A stretch of DNA of 64,000 nt from Paraburkholderia franconis (GCF_009362735.1 NZ_WHNP01000017.1:1-64000); one strand, 5' to 3'; positions 41,710 through 50,784 are shown, numbered from the stretch's first letter. Translations and numbers: made by a program. Notes: generated from the sequence alone by a model not told the origin.

Positions 41710-42924
41710 TCAAGGCTCTTTCAGAAACAGCGCCTGTAGATCGTTGAGGAACGCTTGTCCGAGCGGTGTCGGCGCGATCTTCTCATGGTCGCGCGCGATC
41801 AGGCCGCGACGCTCTGCTTCCTGCAACGCCGGCTCGATCGACGTCATCGGCAGACCCGTGCGCTCGATGAACCGATGCACGGGAAAGCCCTCCACCAGCC
41901 GCAGCGCGTTCAACATGAATTCGAATGGCAGATCACGCGCGCCGACTTCATGCTCTTCCTGCACGGCGTTGCCCGAACGCGCTTCTTCGATGAACGTCGT
42001 GGGATGCTTGAAGCGCATCTGCCGCAGGATACGGTTCGGAAACGACAGCTTCGTATGCGCGCCAGCGCCGATGCCGAGATAGTCGCCGAAGCGCCAGTAG
42101 TTCAGGTTGTGCCTGCTCTGCCGATGCGGCTTCGCATACGCCGACACTTCGTAGCGCTCATAGCCCGCTTCGCGCGTGCGCTCGTGAATCCAGTCCTGCA
42201 TGTCGGCGGACGCGTCGTCGTCGGGGAGCGGCGGCGGGAACTTCGCGAACAGCGTGTTCGGCTCGAGCGTCAGGTGATACAGTGACAGATGCGGCGGCGC
42301 GAACGACAGCGCCGTCTCGATGTCCGCCTGGCATTCGGCCAGCGTCTGCTTCGGCAACGCGAACATCAGATCGAGATTGAAATTGTCGAACGTCTTCGCC
42401 GCGACCTCGACGGCGTGGCGCGCCTGCGCGGCATCGTGAATGCGGCCGAGCGCCTTCAGATGCGTTTCGTTGAAGCTCTGTATGCCGACCGACAGCCGGT
42501 TCACGCCGCTCGCGCGAAACTGCGCGAACTTGTCGGCTTCGAACGTGCCGGGGTTCGCTTCGAGCGTGATCTCGGCGTCTGCATCGAGCGGCAGCAGTGC
42601 GCGCGCATCCGACAGCAGCCGATCGAGTCCCTTCGCCGACATGAGACTCGGCGTCCCTCCGCCGATGAATACCGTATGCACCTGCCGGCCCCACACGAGC
42701 GGCAGCGCCTGTTCGAGATCGCTGCGCAGCGCGTCGAGGTAATCGTCCTCGGGGAACGCGCCGCCCTTCGACTCGTGCGAGTTGAAATCGCAGTACGGGC
42801 ACTTGCGCACGCACCACGGGAAATGCACGTAGAGCGCGAGCGGCGGCAGCGACGTCAGACGGATGCTGCCGGGCGACGTGAACGCCTTGATCACGCCGGC
42901 TCCCGTCGTCGATGCTTGGCTCAC
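41710..42924 (-). CDS. hemW: Radical SAM family haem chaperone HemW
   Basis: A 404-residue radical SAM protein, formerly annotated as oxygen-independent coproporphyrinogen oxidase-like but now understood as a haem chaperone. The 4Fe-4S-binding C-x3-C-x2-C motif is CVRKCPYC (Cys38, 42, 45) in PLALYVHFPWCVRKCPYCDF. The radical-SAM barrel follows (FIGGGTPSLM, LEANPGTFE, GVNRLSVGIQSF), and then the HemN-C winged domain. The start is GTG at 42924, overlapping the rdgB stop (GTGA), so it is translationally coupled in an rph-rdgB-hemW operon. Confidence 0.93.
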   Translation of the reverse strand: MSQASTTGAGVIKAFTSPGSIRLTSLPPLALYVHFPWCVRKCPYCDFNSHESKGGAFPEDDYLDALRSDLEQALPLVWGRQVHTVFIGGGTPSLMSAKGLDRLLSDARALLPLDADAEITLEANPGTFEADKFAQFRASGVNRLSVGIQSFNETHLKALGRIHDAAQARHAVEVAAKTFDNFNLDLMFALPKQTLAECQADIETALSFAPPHLSLYHLTLEPNTLFAKFPPPLPDDDASADMQDWIHERTREAGYERYEVSAYAKPHRQSRHNLNYWRFGDYLGIGAGAHTKLSFPNRILRQMRFKHPTTFIEEARSGNAVQEEHEVGARDLPFEFMLNALRLVEGFPVHRFIERTGLPMTSIEPALQEAERRGLIARDHEKIAPTPLGQAFLNDLQALFLKEP

Positions 42925-43565
42925 GCTTCCTCCTTCAACCGCGCGAACAGTTGCTGCAACGCGATCGCGCGATGGCTGCTCGCGTTCTTCACGGCAGGGT
43001 CGAGTTCGGCTGCCGTCGCGTTCAGCGCAGGCAGGTAGAAGTACGGGTCGTAGCCGAAGCCGTTCGCGCCGCGCGGCGCGTCGAGAATCTCACCGTGCCA
43101 GCGGCCTTCGGCGATCAGCGGCTCGGGGTCGTCCGCGTGGCGCACGAGCGCGAGCACGCAGAAGTAGTACGCGCGACGGTCGTCCACACTCTTCAGCTGC
43201 TCGACGAGGCGTGTGTTGTTGGCCGCGTCGCTCTTCTCCCCGCCCGCGAGCTGCGCGTAACGCGCCGAATATACGCCCGGCGCGCCGCGCAGCGCGCGTA
43301 CGCACAAGCCCGAGTCGTCGGCGATCGCGGGCAGGCCCGTCAGCTTCGACGCATGGCGCGCCTTCGCAAGCGCGTTTTCGACGAAGGTCGGATGCGGCTC
43401 TTCGGCCTCGGGTACGTTCAGCGCACCTTGCGGAATCAGCTCGATTCCCGCCTTGCCGAAGAGCGCCGCGAACTCGCGCAGCTTGCCTGCGTTGTTCGAC
43501 GCAAGGACGATCTTGCGCAGCGCCGGCTGCATCGAAAGCGCCGCGCTTTCGCGACGGTCATTCAT
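42921..43565 (-). CDS. rdgB: Non-canonical purine NTP pyrophosphatase RdgB
   Basis: House-cleaning enzyme that hydrolyses dITP, XTP and ITP to monophosphates, preventing their incorporation into DNA. The 214 residues include VLASNNAGKLREF (substrate entry), TFVENALAKARHASKLTGLPAIADDSGLCV (here given in part as the catalytic DDSGL with its Asp), GVYSARYAQ, GANGFGYDPYF and SSHRAIAL, in the order of the Ham1 family. The N-terminus extends about 15 residues before the usual start; the internal Met at residue 12 is an alternative. It overlaps rph by 8 nt. Confidence 0.94.
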   Translation of the reverse strand: MNDRRESAALSMQPALRKIVLASNNAGKLREFAALFGKAGIELIPQGALNVPEAEEPHPTFVENALAKARHASKLTGLPAIADDSGLCVRALRGAPGVYSARYAQLAGGEKSDAANNTRLVEQLKSVDDRRAYYFCVLALVRHADDPEPLIAEGRWHGEILDAPRGANGFGYDPYFYLPALNATAAELDPAVKNASSHRAIALQQLFARLKEEA

Positions 43566-44298
43566 CCTTTATCCCCAGAGCCGCCTTCTGTTTCGCGATC
43601 AGCGCCGTGATGCCGTTTTGCGCGAGATCGAGCAGCGCATTCATTTCGCCGCGCGAGAACGGCACGCCTTCCGCGGTGCCCTGAATCTCGACGAAGCCGC
43701 CGTCGCCCGTCATCACGACGTTCATGTCGGTGTCGCACTGCGAGTCCTCGTCGTAGTCGAGATCGAGCACGGGCGTGCCGTCGAACACACCGACGGACAC
43801 GGCAGCGACATAGTCGGTGATCGGCGACGTTTCGATGCGGCCCGTCGCGAGCAGCTTCGCGACGGCATCGTGCGCGGCGACGAAGGCGCCCGTGATGCTC
43901 GCCGTGCGCGTGCCGCCGTCGGCCTGGATCACATCGCAATCGATGTTCAGCGTGCGCGTGCCCAGCCGTTCGAGATCGAACACGGAGCGCAGCGCGCGGC
44001 CGATCAGACGCTGGATTTCCTGCGTGCGTCCCGTCTGCTTGCCGCGCGCGGCTTCGCGGTCGCTGCGCGTGTGCGTCGCGCGCGGCAGCATGCCGTACTC
44101 GGCCGTGAGCCATCCTTGGCCGCGGTCGCGCAGGAACGCGGGGACGGTCTCGGCGATGCTCGCCGTGCAGATCACCTTGGTGTCGCCGAACTCGACGAGC
44201 ACGGAGCCTTCCGCGTGCTTCGTATAGTGGCGCGTGATGCGCACGTCGCGCAGCTGATCGGCGGCGCGGCCGCTGGGACGTTTCGTGATGTCGTTCAT
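43558..44298 (-). CDS. rph: Ribonuclease PH
   Basis: A phosphorolytic 3'-5' exoribonuclease that trims tRNA 3' ends. The start is the ATG at 44298 (246 residues, MNDITKRPSGRAADQLR); the frame is open further upstream without similarity. Conserved features are GSVLVEFGDTKVICTAS, EYGMLPRATHTR, the phosphate-binding RTQEIQRLIGRALR, and DCDVIQADGGTRTASITGA. The full length argues that it is active, unlike the frameshifted rph of E. coli K-12. It is the first gene of rph-rdgB-hemW and divergent from yicC. Confidence 0.95.
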   Translation of the reverse strand: MNDITKRPSGRAADQLRDVRITRHYTKHAEGSVLVEFGDTKVICTASIAETVPAFLRDRGQGWLTAEYGMLPRATHTRSDREAARGKQTGRTQEIQRLIGRALRSVFDLERLGTRTLNIDCDVIQADGGTRTASITGAFVAAHDAVAKLLATGRIETSPITDYVAAVSVGVFDGTPVLDLDYDEDSQCDTDMNVVMTGDGGFVEIQGTAEGVPFSRGEMNALLDLAQNGITALIAKQKAALGIKDE

Positions 44299-44691
44299 CG
44301 TCGGAATCAAAGGGGAGAAAGGGCGGAAGGAAACTGCAATTTTACCGCCGATCGGTCCGGCGACGCCCGTGCGCAACTGTTTCCCGGCTGCCTTGCTAGT
44401 AGCCGCGCTGCGCGATGCATCGGCGCATGCACGGCGAGCACGAGCGCCGGACGATGTCGATGCGTGCGTCGTCGCGCTGCGCAATTTCGGCTCGCGTCGC
44501 AGCGCATGCAAGAGGCGTCATGGCCGGCTTCATCCGCAGCCGCCGTCCGGCGCGTCCCCGCGCCCGGCCGGCCCGGCAAAAATGGGATAATGCGCGTTCC
44601 CCGCCTCGCGTCTCGTACACGCCGGGCGACTCGAATCCCTGGTCGTGCGATGTGATCGCACATTCGCGCGACCGCAATCGCGAGACCTATC
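44299..44691. other. Divergent promoter region between rph and yicC
   Basis: About 390 bp without a supported gene. GGATAATGC at about 44582-44590 could hold a yicC -10 element, but I see no matching -35. Confidence 0.35.
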
Positions 44692-45615
44692 ATGATCTAC
44701 AGTATGACTGGCTATGCGAGCGCCACGCGCGAACTCGCAGCGGCATCGGGCAACGGCGGCGTCAGCGTGTCCGTGGAGTTGCGCACGGTGAACTCGCGCT
44801 TCCTGGACCTCAACTTCCGGATGCCGGAAGACGTGCGCGTCTGCGAGCCGACGCTGCGCGAAATGCTGATGAACAAGCTCTCGCGCGGCAAGGTCGACAT
44901 CCGCATCAACCTGCAGCGCAGCGAGCAGGCGGCGAACGCGGGCGCGCTCAACCGCGATGCGCTCACTCAGCTCGCGATGCTGGAACGCGCCGTGCTCGAT
45001 GCGTTTCCTGATGCGGGACGTCTGCGCACGGGCGAAATCCTGCGCTGGCCTGGCGTGCTCGCCGAAAGCGGCGTGTCGCCGGAAGTGCTGCGCGATGCCG
45101 TGCTCGAATGCGGCAAGCAGGCGATCGGCGATCTGATCGACGTGCGCGGCCGCGAAGGCGCGCAGCTCGCGACGATGCTGCTCAACAACGTCAGCGAGAT
45201 GGAAGCCATCGTCACGAAGATCACGCCGCTCGTGCCGGATCTGATCGCGAAGCATCAGCAGAAGATCGTCGAGCGTCTGCAGGAAGCGCTCGGCATCGCC
45301 GCGCCGGATACGGCGGCAACGATCGTGTCGCGCGAAGAGATCGCGGAGCGCATCCGTCAGGAGGTGACGATGTACGGCATTCGCATCGACATCGCGGAAG
45401 AGCTGTCGCGCCTCACCGCGCATCTGAACGAAACGCGCCACGTCATCCAGAAGGGCGGCAAGGTCGGCAAGCGTCTCGACTTCATGATGCAGGAGCTGAA
45501 CCGCGAAGCAAACACGCTCGGCTCGAAGGCGGCCGCGAAGGAACTCGCCGATTCGTCGATGACGCTCAAGCTGCTCATCGAGCAGATGCGCGAACAAGTA
45601 CAAAACCTGGAGTAA
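44692..45615 (+). CDS. yicC: YicC/YloC-family endoribonuclease
   Basis: A 307-residue cytosolic protein starting MIYSMTGYASATREL, the family signature. The YicC N-terminal domain contains VELRTVNSRFLDLNFRMPE; the C-terminal DUF1732 domain contains EEIAERIRQEVTMYGIRIDIAEELSRL (quoted in part as DIAEELSRLTAHL) and GKRLDFMMQELNREANT. YicC proteins have been described as manganese-dependent endoribonucleases acting on some small RNAs and mRNAs. The gene sits 18 bp before gmk, the common yicC-gmk pair. Confidence 0.93.
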   Translation: MIYSMTGYASATRELAAASGNGGVSVSVELRTVNSRFLDLNFRMPEDVRVCEPTLREMLMNKLSRGKVDIRINLQRSEQAANAGALNRDALTQLAMLERAVLDAFPDAGRLRTGEILRWPGVLAESGVSPEVLRDAVLECGKQAIGDLIDVRGREGAQLATMLLNNVSEMEAIVTKITPLVPDLIAKHQQKIVERLQEALGIAAPDTAATIVSREEIAERIRQEVTMYGIRIDIAEELSRLTAHLNETRHVIQKGGKVGKRLDFMMQELNREANTLGSKAAAKELADSSMTLKLLIEQMREQVQNLE

Positions 45616-45633
45616 TACGGGAGTCTCACCAGC

Positions 45634-46296
45634 ATGACCGATACCAAACGCAATCCGTACGCAGGCGTTTATCCCGGCAACCTGTTCATGGTCGTCGCGC
45701 CGTCGGGCGCCGGCAAGTCGACGCTCGTCAACGCGCTGCTCGCGCGCGACGCGGCGATCCGCCTGTCGATTTCATACACGACGCGTCCGCCTCGTCCGAA
45801 GGAGCAGGACGGCGAGCACTATCACTTCACGACTGTCGAAGATTTCCTCGCGCGTCACGACGCGGGCGAGTTTCTCGAAAGCGCGGAAGTGCACGGCAAC
45901 TACTACGCGACTTCTCGCGTGTGGATCGAAGAGCAGATGAAGAGCGGCCATGACGTGCTGCTCGAAATCGACTGGCAGGGCGCGCAGCAGGTGAAGAAAC
46001 AGTTCCGCAATGCCGTCGAGATTTTCATCCTGCCGCCATCGCTCGAAGCGCTCGAAGAGCGCCTGAAGAAGCGTGGCCAGGACGAGCCGAACGTGATCAC
46101 GCGGCGCCTTCTCGCAGCGGGCAGCGAGATGGCGCATGCAGCGGAAGCGGAGTACGTCGTGATCAACGAAAAGTTCGATCACGCGCTCGCCGAACTGCAG
46201 TGCCTCGTCTCGGCGACACGTTCGCGCTTCACATCGCAATACGCGCGCCACACGGAGCTCTTCATGCAGCTCGGCATTCACTTGCCGCACGCCTGA
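45634..46296 (+). CDS. gmk: Guanylate kinase
   Basis: ATP-dependent phosphorylation of GMP/dGMP to the diphosphate, feeding GTP, dGTP and (p)ppGpp pools. The 220 residues show the P-loop APSGAGKST (22-30), the GMP-binding SYTTRPPRPKEQDGEHYHF, and ILPPSLEALEERLKKRGQD in the lid region. It precedes rpoZ and spoT, the conserved order gmk-rpoZ-spoT. Confidence 0.96.
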   Translation: MTDTKRNPYAGVYPGNLFMVVAPSGAGKSTLVNALLARDAAIRLSISYTTRPPRPKEQDGEHYHFTTVEDFLARHDAGEFLESAEVHGNYYATSRVWIEEQMKSGHDVLLEIDWQGAQQVKKQFRNAVEIFILPPSLEALEERLKKRGQDEPNVITRRLLAAGSEMAHAAEAEYVVINEKFDHALAELQCLVSATRSRFTSQYARHTELFMQLGIHLPHA

Positions 46297-46358
46297 TACG
46301 GGCGAGCTGTCGAGGACATAAGGTAGAATAACCGACATACAGAGAAGGAATTTTCAAC

Positions 46359-46562
46359 ATGGCCCGCATTACCGTCGAAGACTGTCTGAAACAGATCCCG
46401 AATCGTTTTGAACTGGCGCTTGCCGCGACCTATCGCGCACGTCAGCTCGCTCAAGGCCACACGCCGAAAATCGAAAGCCGCGACAAGCCCACAGTCCTCG
46501 CGCTGCGTGAGATTGCGGCTGGCCAGGTTGGCGTCGAAATGCTGAAGAAGGTGCCGGTCTAA
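46359..46562 (+). CDS. rpoZ: RNA polymerase omega subunit
   Basis: A 67-residue subunit that wraps around the beta' C-terminus and forms part of a ppGpp-binding site on RNA polymerase. It starts MARITVEDCLKQIPNRFELA and has the conserved helix ATYRARQLAQG and the Glu-rich LREIAAGQV tail. It is shorter than E. coli omega, as usual in beta-proteobacteria. AAGGAA precedes the start. It lies just upstream of spoT, linking the ppGpp target and its synthetase. Confidence 0.96.
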   Translation: MARITVEDCLKQIPNRFELALAATYRARQLAQGHTPKIESRDKPTVLALREIAAGQVGVEMLKKVPV

Positions 46563-46640
46563 GGCGCGCTTCAAGTTTCGATCGTCATGTAACTCAACCC
46601 AACGCGTGCAGACGGGCACAATCGCGAAACGGAGGCGACC

Positions 46641-49028
46641 ATGAGCACTAACCCCTCGCCATCCGCAACGGAAGTGGAACACGCTGCCCACGAACACGAT
46701 AGCGAATCGCCATCGTCTGCACGCAAGTACATCGACGCGGTCCTCGAACAATCGTTTCGCCATCTGTTCGGACCGACCGCTACGCCGGAGCAGCCGCGCC
46801 GGCATGACGTCGTCTCGATCGCCAAGCTGACGTCCGCGCTTTCCGGCTATCTGAGCCCGGAAGAGATCAAGGAAGTCAAAGCGGCTTTCCACTTCAGCGA
46901 CGAAGCCCACCTCGGGCAATACCGTCAAAGCGGCGAACCCTACATCACGCATCCGGTGGCTGTCGCGGAGATCTGCGCGGCCTGGAAGCTCGACGCGCAG
47001 TCGATCATGGCCGCGCTCCTGCACGACGTGATGGAAGACCAGGGCGTGACCAAGACCGAACTCGCGGAGCGCTTCGGCGCGAAGGTCGCGGAACTGGTCG
47101 ACGGGTTGTCGAAGCTGGACAAGATGGAGTTCCGCAATCGCGAGGAAGCGCAGGCGGAGAACTTCCGCAAGATGCTGCTCGCGATGGCGCGCGACGTGCG
47201 CGTGATTCTCGTGAAGCTCGCGGACCGGCTTCACAACATGCGCACGCTTGGCGCCGTGCCGCCGGAAAAGCGCCGCCGCGTCGCACGCGAAACGCTCGAC
47301 ATCTACGCGCCGATCGCGCACCGGCTCGGCCTCAACAACACGTATCGCGAGCTGCAGGACCTGAGCTTCGCGAACTTCAATCCGCATCGTTACGCGACGC
47401 TCGAAAAGGCCGTGAAGGCCGCGCGTGGCAATCGCCGGGAAGTGGTCGGCAAGATTCTCGAATCCGTGCAGCGGGCAATTTCGGATGCGAAGCTCGACGC
47501 CGAAGTGACGGGCCGCGAGAAAACCATTTTCAGCATCTACAAGAAGATGCGCGACAAGCAGCTGTCGTTCTCGCAGGTGCTCGATGTGTACGGCTTCCGT
47601 GTGGTCGTCGAGAACGCGCTCGAATGCTATACATGCCTCGGTGCGTTGCACGCGCTCTACAAGCCGGTGCCGGGCAAGTTCAAGGACTACATCGCGATTC
47701 CGAAGGTCAACGGCTATCAGTCGCTGCATACGACACTGGTGGGGCCGTTCGGCGCGCCCATCGAGTTCCAGGTGCGCACGCGCAAGATGCACGAGATCGC
47801 GGAGGCGGGCGTCGCCGCGCACTGGCTGTACAAGAACGGCGGCGCGGATCTGAACGACGTGCAGAAGCGCGCGCATCAGTGGCTCAAGTCGCTGCTCGAC
47901 ATTCAGAGCGAAGTCGGCGATTCGAGTGAATTCCTCGAACACGTGAAGATCGATCTGTTCCCGGATGCTGTCTACGTGTTCACGCCGAAGTCGAAGATCA
48001 TGGCGCTGCCGCGCGGCGCGACGGCGCTCGACTTCGCGTATTCGATCCACAGCGATCTGGGCAACCAGTGCGTCGCGGTGAAGATCAACAACGAATTGCT
48101 GCCGCTGCGCACCGAGCTAAAGAGCGGCGATATCGTCGAAGTGATCACCGCGCCGTATTCGAAGCCGAATCCAGCGTGGCTGGGCTTCGTGCGCACGGGC
48201 AAGGCGCGTACCGCGATCCGCCACTATCTGAAGACGATGCGCCTGAACGAGTCGGTGCAGCTGGGCGAGCGCCTCGTCGATCAGTCGCTCAAGGGCTACG
48301 GGCTGTCGCTCACCGATGTCACGCCGGAAGTGTGGGACAAGCTCGTGCTGTGGACGGGCAACAAGAACCGTCAGGAAATTTTCGCGGATATCGGCCTCGG
48401 CCGGCGTGTCGCGGCAGTGATGGCCAAGCGCATCGAAGTGCTGATGAGCGGCCGCGAAGGCCACGAAGCCGACGACGAGAACGCGCGTGCCGAGCAGGGC
48501 GCGACGCCGAGTGCCCCGCCCGTCGTTATTACGGGCACGGAAGGAATGTCGGTGCAACTCTCCGCATGCTGCCGGCCGATTCCCGGCGACGACATCATGG
48601 GCTATATCGGCATCGGCCTCGGCATGGCGATTCACACGACGGATTGCCGCGTCGCGCAACGCATCCACAGGCGCGACCCGGGCCGCTGGATCGACGTCGC
48701 GTGGGCGCCGCAGCCGGGGCGTCTGTTCGACGTCGCCGTCAAGGTGCTGGTCAAGAACACCAAGGGTGTGTTCGCGCGCGTCGCCGCGGATATCACGTCC
48801 GCCGACGCAAATATCGTCCACATTGCGATGGACGAAGACCAGTCGCAAGAATCGACGGTGCTGCGCTTCGTCATTCAGGTCAGCGACCGCGTGCATCTCG
48901 CGAACGTGATGCGCCGCGTGCGGACCAATCCCGACGTGATGCGCATTGCGCGCGAGCGTCCGAGCGAGGAAGGACATCGTCATCACGACGGCGGCATGCG
49001 GATCGAACGCGAGCGCGCCGATTACTGA
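46641..49028 (+). CDS. spoT: Bifunctional (p)ppGpp synthetase/hydrolase SpoT
   Basis: Makes and degrades the stringent-response alarmone. The ATG at 46641 follows GGAGG. The 795 residues show, in order: an HD hydrolase domain with ALLHDVMED near residue 128 and a second essential region KLADRLHNMRTLG; a RelA/SpoT synthetase domain with YKKMRDK and IPKVNGYQSLHT (its substrate Tyr and active Glu region); a TGS domain (VYVFTPKSKIMALPRGATALDFAY given in part by FTPKSKIMALP); a CC region (LSACCRPIPGD); and a C-terminal ACT domain. The intact hydrolase motif makes it bifunctional rather than RelA-like. Confidence 0.96.
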   Translation: MSTNPSPSATEVEHAAHEHDSESPSSARKYIDAVLEQSFRHLFGPTATPEQPRRHDVVSIAKLTSALSGYLSPEEIKEVKAAFHFSDEAHLGQYRQSGEPYITHPVAVAEICAAWKLDAQSIMAALLHDVMEDQGVTKTELAERFGAKVAELVDGLSKLDKMEFRNREEAQAENFRKMLLAMARDVRVILVKLADRLHNMRTLGAVPPEKRRRVARETLDIYAPIAHRLGLNNTYRELQDLSFANFNPHRYATLEKAVKAARGNRREVVGKILESVQRAISDAKLDAEVTGREKTIFSIYKKMRDKQLSFSQVLDVYGFRVVVENALECYTCLGALHALYKPVPGKFKDYIAIPKVNGYQSLHTTLVGPFGAPIEFQVRTRKMHEIAEAGVAAHWLYKNGGADLNDVQKRAHQWLKSLLDIQSEVGDSSEFLEHVKIDLFPDAVYVFTPKSKIMALPRGATALDFAYSIHSDLGNQCVAVKINNELLPLRTELKSGDIVEVITAPYSKPNPAWLGFVRTGKARTAIRHYLKTMRLNESVQLGERLVDQSLKGYGLSLTDVTPEVWDKLVLWTGNKNRQEIFADIGLGRRVAAVMAKRIEVLMSGREGHEADDENARAEQGATPSAPPVVITGTEGMSVQLSACCRPIPGDDIMGYIGIGLGMAIHTTDCRVAQRIHRRDPGRWIDVAWAPQPGRLFDVAVKVLVKNTKGVFARVAADITSADANIVHIAMDEDQSQESTVLRFVIQVSDRVHLANVMRRVRTNPDVMRIARERPSEEGHRHHDGGMRIERERADY

Positions 49029-49104
49029 AATCGAAGTTGAGCGGCGGGCGCGCCGTTTGCACCACTGCGCGCAAGCCTTTGCCTGTTTTCACGGGAACAA
49101 CGCG

Positions 49105-49596
49105 ATGAACGTAGCTGATCTCTCCGGCCTCGCGCTCGACTACTGGGTCGCGCGCAGCCTGCACGACTTCGTGCGCGAAATCCACTTCACCGATAGCGGC
49201 CGCGTCGTCTCGATACGCGGCAACGACCGTGGCCGTCCGTGGGATGGGCGCTTCACGCCGTCGACGTCATGGGAAGCGGCGGCCGTCGTGCTCGAACGCG
49301 CGCAGCGGCTCGAAGTGCGCGAACGCACGCGCGAGGGCGCGGCGCACTGCGTCGCCGACTTCGAGGGCGGGCACGGGGCGGTGTCGGCGCATGGCGAATC
49401 GCTGCGTAATGCGCTGCTGAGGGCCTTCGTGATCAGCCGCTTCGGCGATACCGTCGATGACGTGCTGCGCCAGCCTCAGGCGCTCTTTGGGATGCGCGCG
49501 ACGCCGATCGGCGAGCAGGCTTCGCCGTTGGGCATCGAGAACGAACTACTGAAGCCGGATGGCGAAATCGGCGATATCAAGTCGACGCCGCGTTGA
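49105..49596 (+). CDS. DUF2591 (NinX-like) protein
   Basis: A 163-residue cytosolic protein. I take the ATG at 49105, where MNVADLSGLALDYWVARSL opens like the DUF2591 family, best known from phages; the longer frame upstream overlaps spoT. Middle features are PWDGRFTPSTSWEAAAVVLER and a C-terminal LRNALLRAFVISRFGDTVDDV. Function is unknown. It is in line with spoT 76 bp upstream and near tRNA-Arg genes, which fits a phage origin, but the base composition is ordinary for the chromosome. Confidence 0.65.
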   Translation: MNVADLSGLALDYWVARSLHDFVREIHFTDSGRVVSIRGNDRGRPWDGRFTPSTSWEAAAVVLERAQRLEVRERTREGAAHCVADFEGGHGAVSAHGESLRNALLRAFVISRFGDTVDDVLRQPQALFGMRATPIGEQASPLGIENELLKPDGEIGDIKSTPR

Positions 49597-49669
49597 CGCG
49601 AGTCATCAGGCGCAGCACGATCGGAAGACCGGAGATAGCAGAAGGCAAAAACGGCCGCAGAAAGACAAA

Positions 49670-49691
49670 GGGCCTTCCGGATGGAAGGCCC
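49670..49691 (-). terminator. Terminator of the first tRNA-Arg copy
   Basis: Stem GGGCCTTCC / GGAAGGCCC with a 4-nt loop; on the minus strand it is followed by TTTGTCTTT. It lies 8 bp beyond the tRNA 3' end. Confidence 0.85.
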
Positions 49692-49699
49692 TTCATGGG

Positions 49700-49776
49700 T
49701 GGCGCGGCTGGCAGGATTCGAACCCACGACCCCTTGGTTCGTAGCCAAGTACTCTATCCAACTGAGCTACAGCCGC
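49700..49776 (-). tRNA. tRNA-Arg, anticodon ACG (copy 1)
   Basis: A 77-nt gene with encoded CCA on the minus strand. Acceptor GCGGCTG pairs with the 3' arm; the anticodon arm is CTTGG-CTACGAA-CCAAG, giving ACG, and T arm is GTGGGTTCGAATCC(T)GC-like. A34 is expected to be deaminated to inosine, so it reads CGU, CGC and CGA. It is identical in sequence to the copy at 49870-49946. Confidence 0.97.
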
Positions 49777-49837
49777 ACGCTAAACTTGAACTGCTGGGTG
49801 GCGCGTACTGCATCGCGTACAACCCGTTGAAACGAAA

Positions 49838-49859
49838 GGGCCTTCCTGGAGGAAGGCCC
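49838..49859 (-). terminator. Terminator of the second tRNA-Arg copy
   Basis: Stem GGGCCTTCC / GGAAGGCCC (49838-49846 and 49851-49859), with TTTCGTTTC following on the minus strand. It is nearly identical to the terminator at 49670. Confidence 0.85.
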
Positions 49860-49869
49860 TCGAAAGAGG

Positions 49870-49946
49870 TGGCGCGGCTGGCAGGATTCGAACCCACGAC
49901 CCCTTGGTTCGTAGCCAAGTACTCTATCCAACTGAGCTACAGCCGC
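49870..49946 (-). tRNA. tRNA-Arg, anticodon ACG (copy 2)
   Basis: Identical to copy 1 over all 77 nt. It is the upstream member of the pair on the minus strand. TATAAT (49960-49965, minus strand) sits 13 bp before it as a likely -10 element, though I see no matching -35. Confidence 0.97.
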
Positions 49947-50066
49947 ACGCAGAGATGAGATTATAGCAATGTCTCGGAAAAAGGGAAGGGCTAACCCTGA
50001 AATTTGTGACGGCAGCCGTATCATGTACGCTTGGTATAGGGATGTCCGTTTGAACGCTGAATCATC

Positions 50067-50642
50067 ATGAACAAAGCCTTTGTTAAAGAATCGACTGACG
50101 AGAACGACGACGACCTCGAAACCTCTCAACCCGACGTGCCCGCGGGCGCGAAGAACTACATCACGCCGGCCGGCTACAGGCGCTTGCGCGATGAACTGCT
50201 GCATCTGATCGACGACGAGCGGCCGGAGGTGGTCAAGCTGGTGTCGTGGGCGGCATCGAATGGCGACCGCTCCGAGAATGGCGACTATATCTACGGTAAG
50301 CGGCGGCTGCGCGAAATCGACCGTCGTATCCGCTTTCTGACCAAGCGCATCGATCTGGCCGAGGTCGTGCAAAGCAGCCGGCAGGAAAACACCGATCAGG
50401 TGTTTTTCGGCGCGACCGTCGAATATGCGACGGAGGACGGCGAGACGCACACGGTGAAGATCGTCGGCATCGACGAGGTGAATCTGGACGAGGGGCATGT
50501 CAGCTGGATCTCGCCGATCGCGCGCGCGTTGCTGAAGGCGAAGATCGGCGATCAGGTGACGTTGCATACACCGGCAGGACCGCAGACGATCGACGTGCTG
50601 GACGTGATCTATCCGACCCGCGAGGAAGAGGGGGACGCGTAG
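50067..50642 (+). CDS. greB: Transcript cleavage/elongation factor GreB
   Basis: Rescues backtracked RNA polymerase by inducing cleavage of the nascent RNA 3' end. The 191 residues have an acidic N-terminal extension (about 1-30, DENDDDLE), the coiled-coil domain with the tip acidic residues, SNGDRSENGDYIYGKRRLREID, and the C-terminal FKBP-like domain (ISPIARALLKAKIGDQV). The YIYGKRR pattern separates GreB from GreA. It converges on the porin gene with a shared hairpin terminator between them. Confidence 0.94.
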   Translation: MNKAFVKESTDENDDDLETSQPDVPAGAKNYITPAGYRRLRDELLHLIDDERPEVVKLVSWAASNGDRSENGDYIYGKRRLREIDRRIRFLTKRIDLAEVVQSSRQENTDQVFFGATVEYATEDGETHTVKIVGIDEVNLDEGHVSWISPIARALLKAKIGDQVTLHTPAGPQTIDVLDVIYPTREEEGDA

Positions 50643-50731
50643 GCGGCTTGAGAGGCGCGTGAGGGCTGTAACGTCGCCGATGAAGAGCAGCGAGGACCGG
50701 AAAACGAGGACCCGCGCGAGAAACGAGGACG

Positions 50732-50761
50732 AAAAAAAGGCGCCGCAAGCGGCGCCTTTTT
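50732..50761. terminator. Bidirectional terminator between greB and the porin
   Basis: AAAAAAAGGCGCCGC, AA, GCGGCGCCTTTTT: a 9-bp stem (50738-50746 with 50749-50757) with an A tract on one side and a T tract on the other. It can stop transcripts from both directions. Confidence 0.9.
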
Positions 50762-50784
50762 CATGCTGCGAGTACTGCTGATGC

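Noticed and set aside
46278..48050. 590-codon minus-strand open frame across rpoZ and spoT
   Set aside because: It is antisense to well-conserved rpoZ and spoT; GC bias alone explains the missing stops.
41578..49905. Recurring GTGGGTTCGAATCC-like sequences as dispersed repeats
   Set aside because: They are the T arms of the tRNA-Ser and tRNA-Arg genes.
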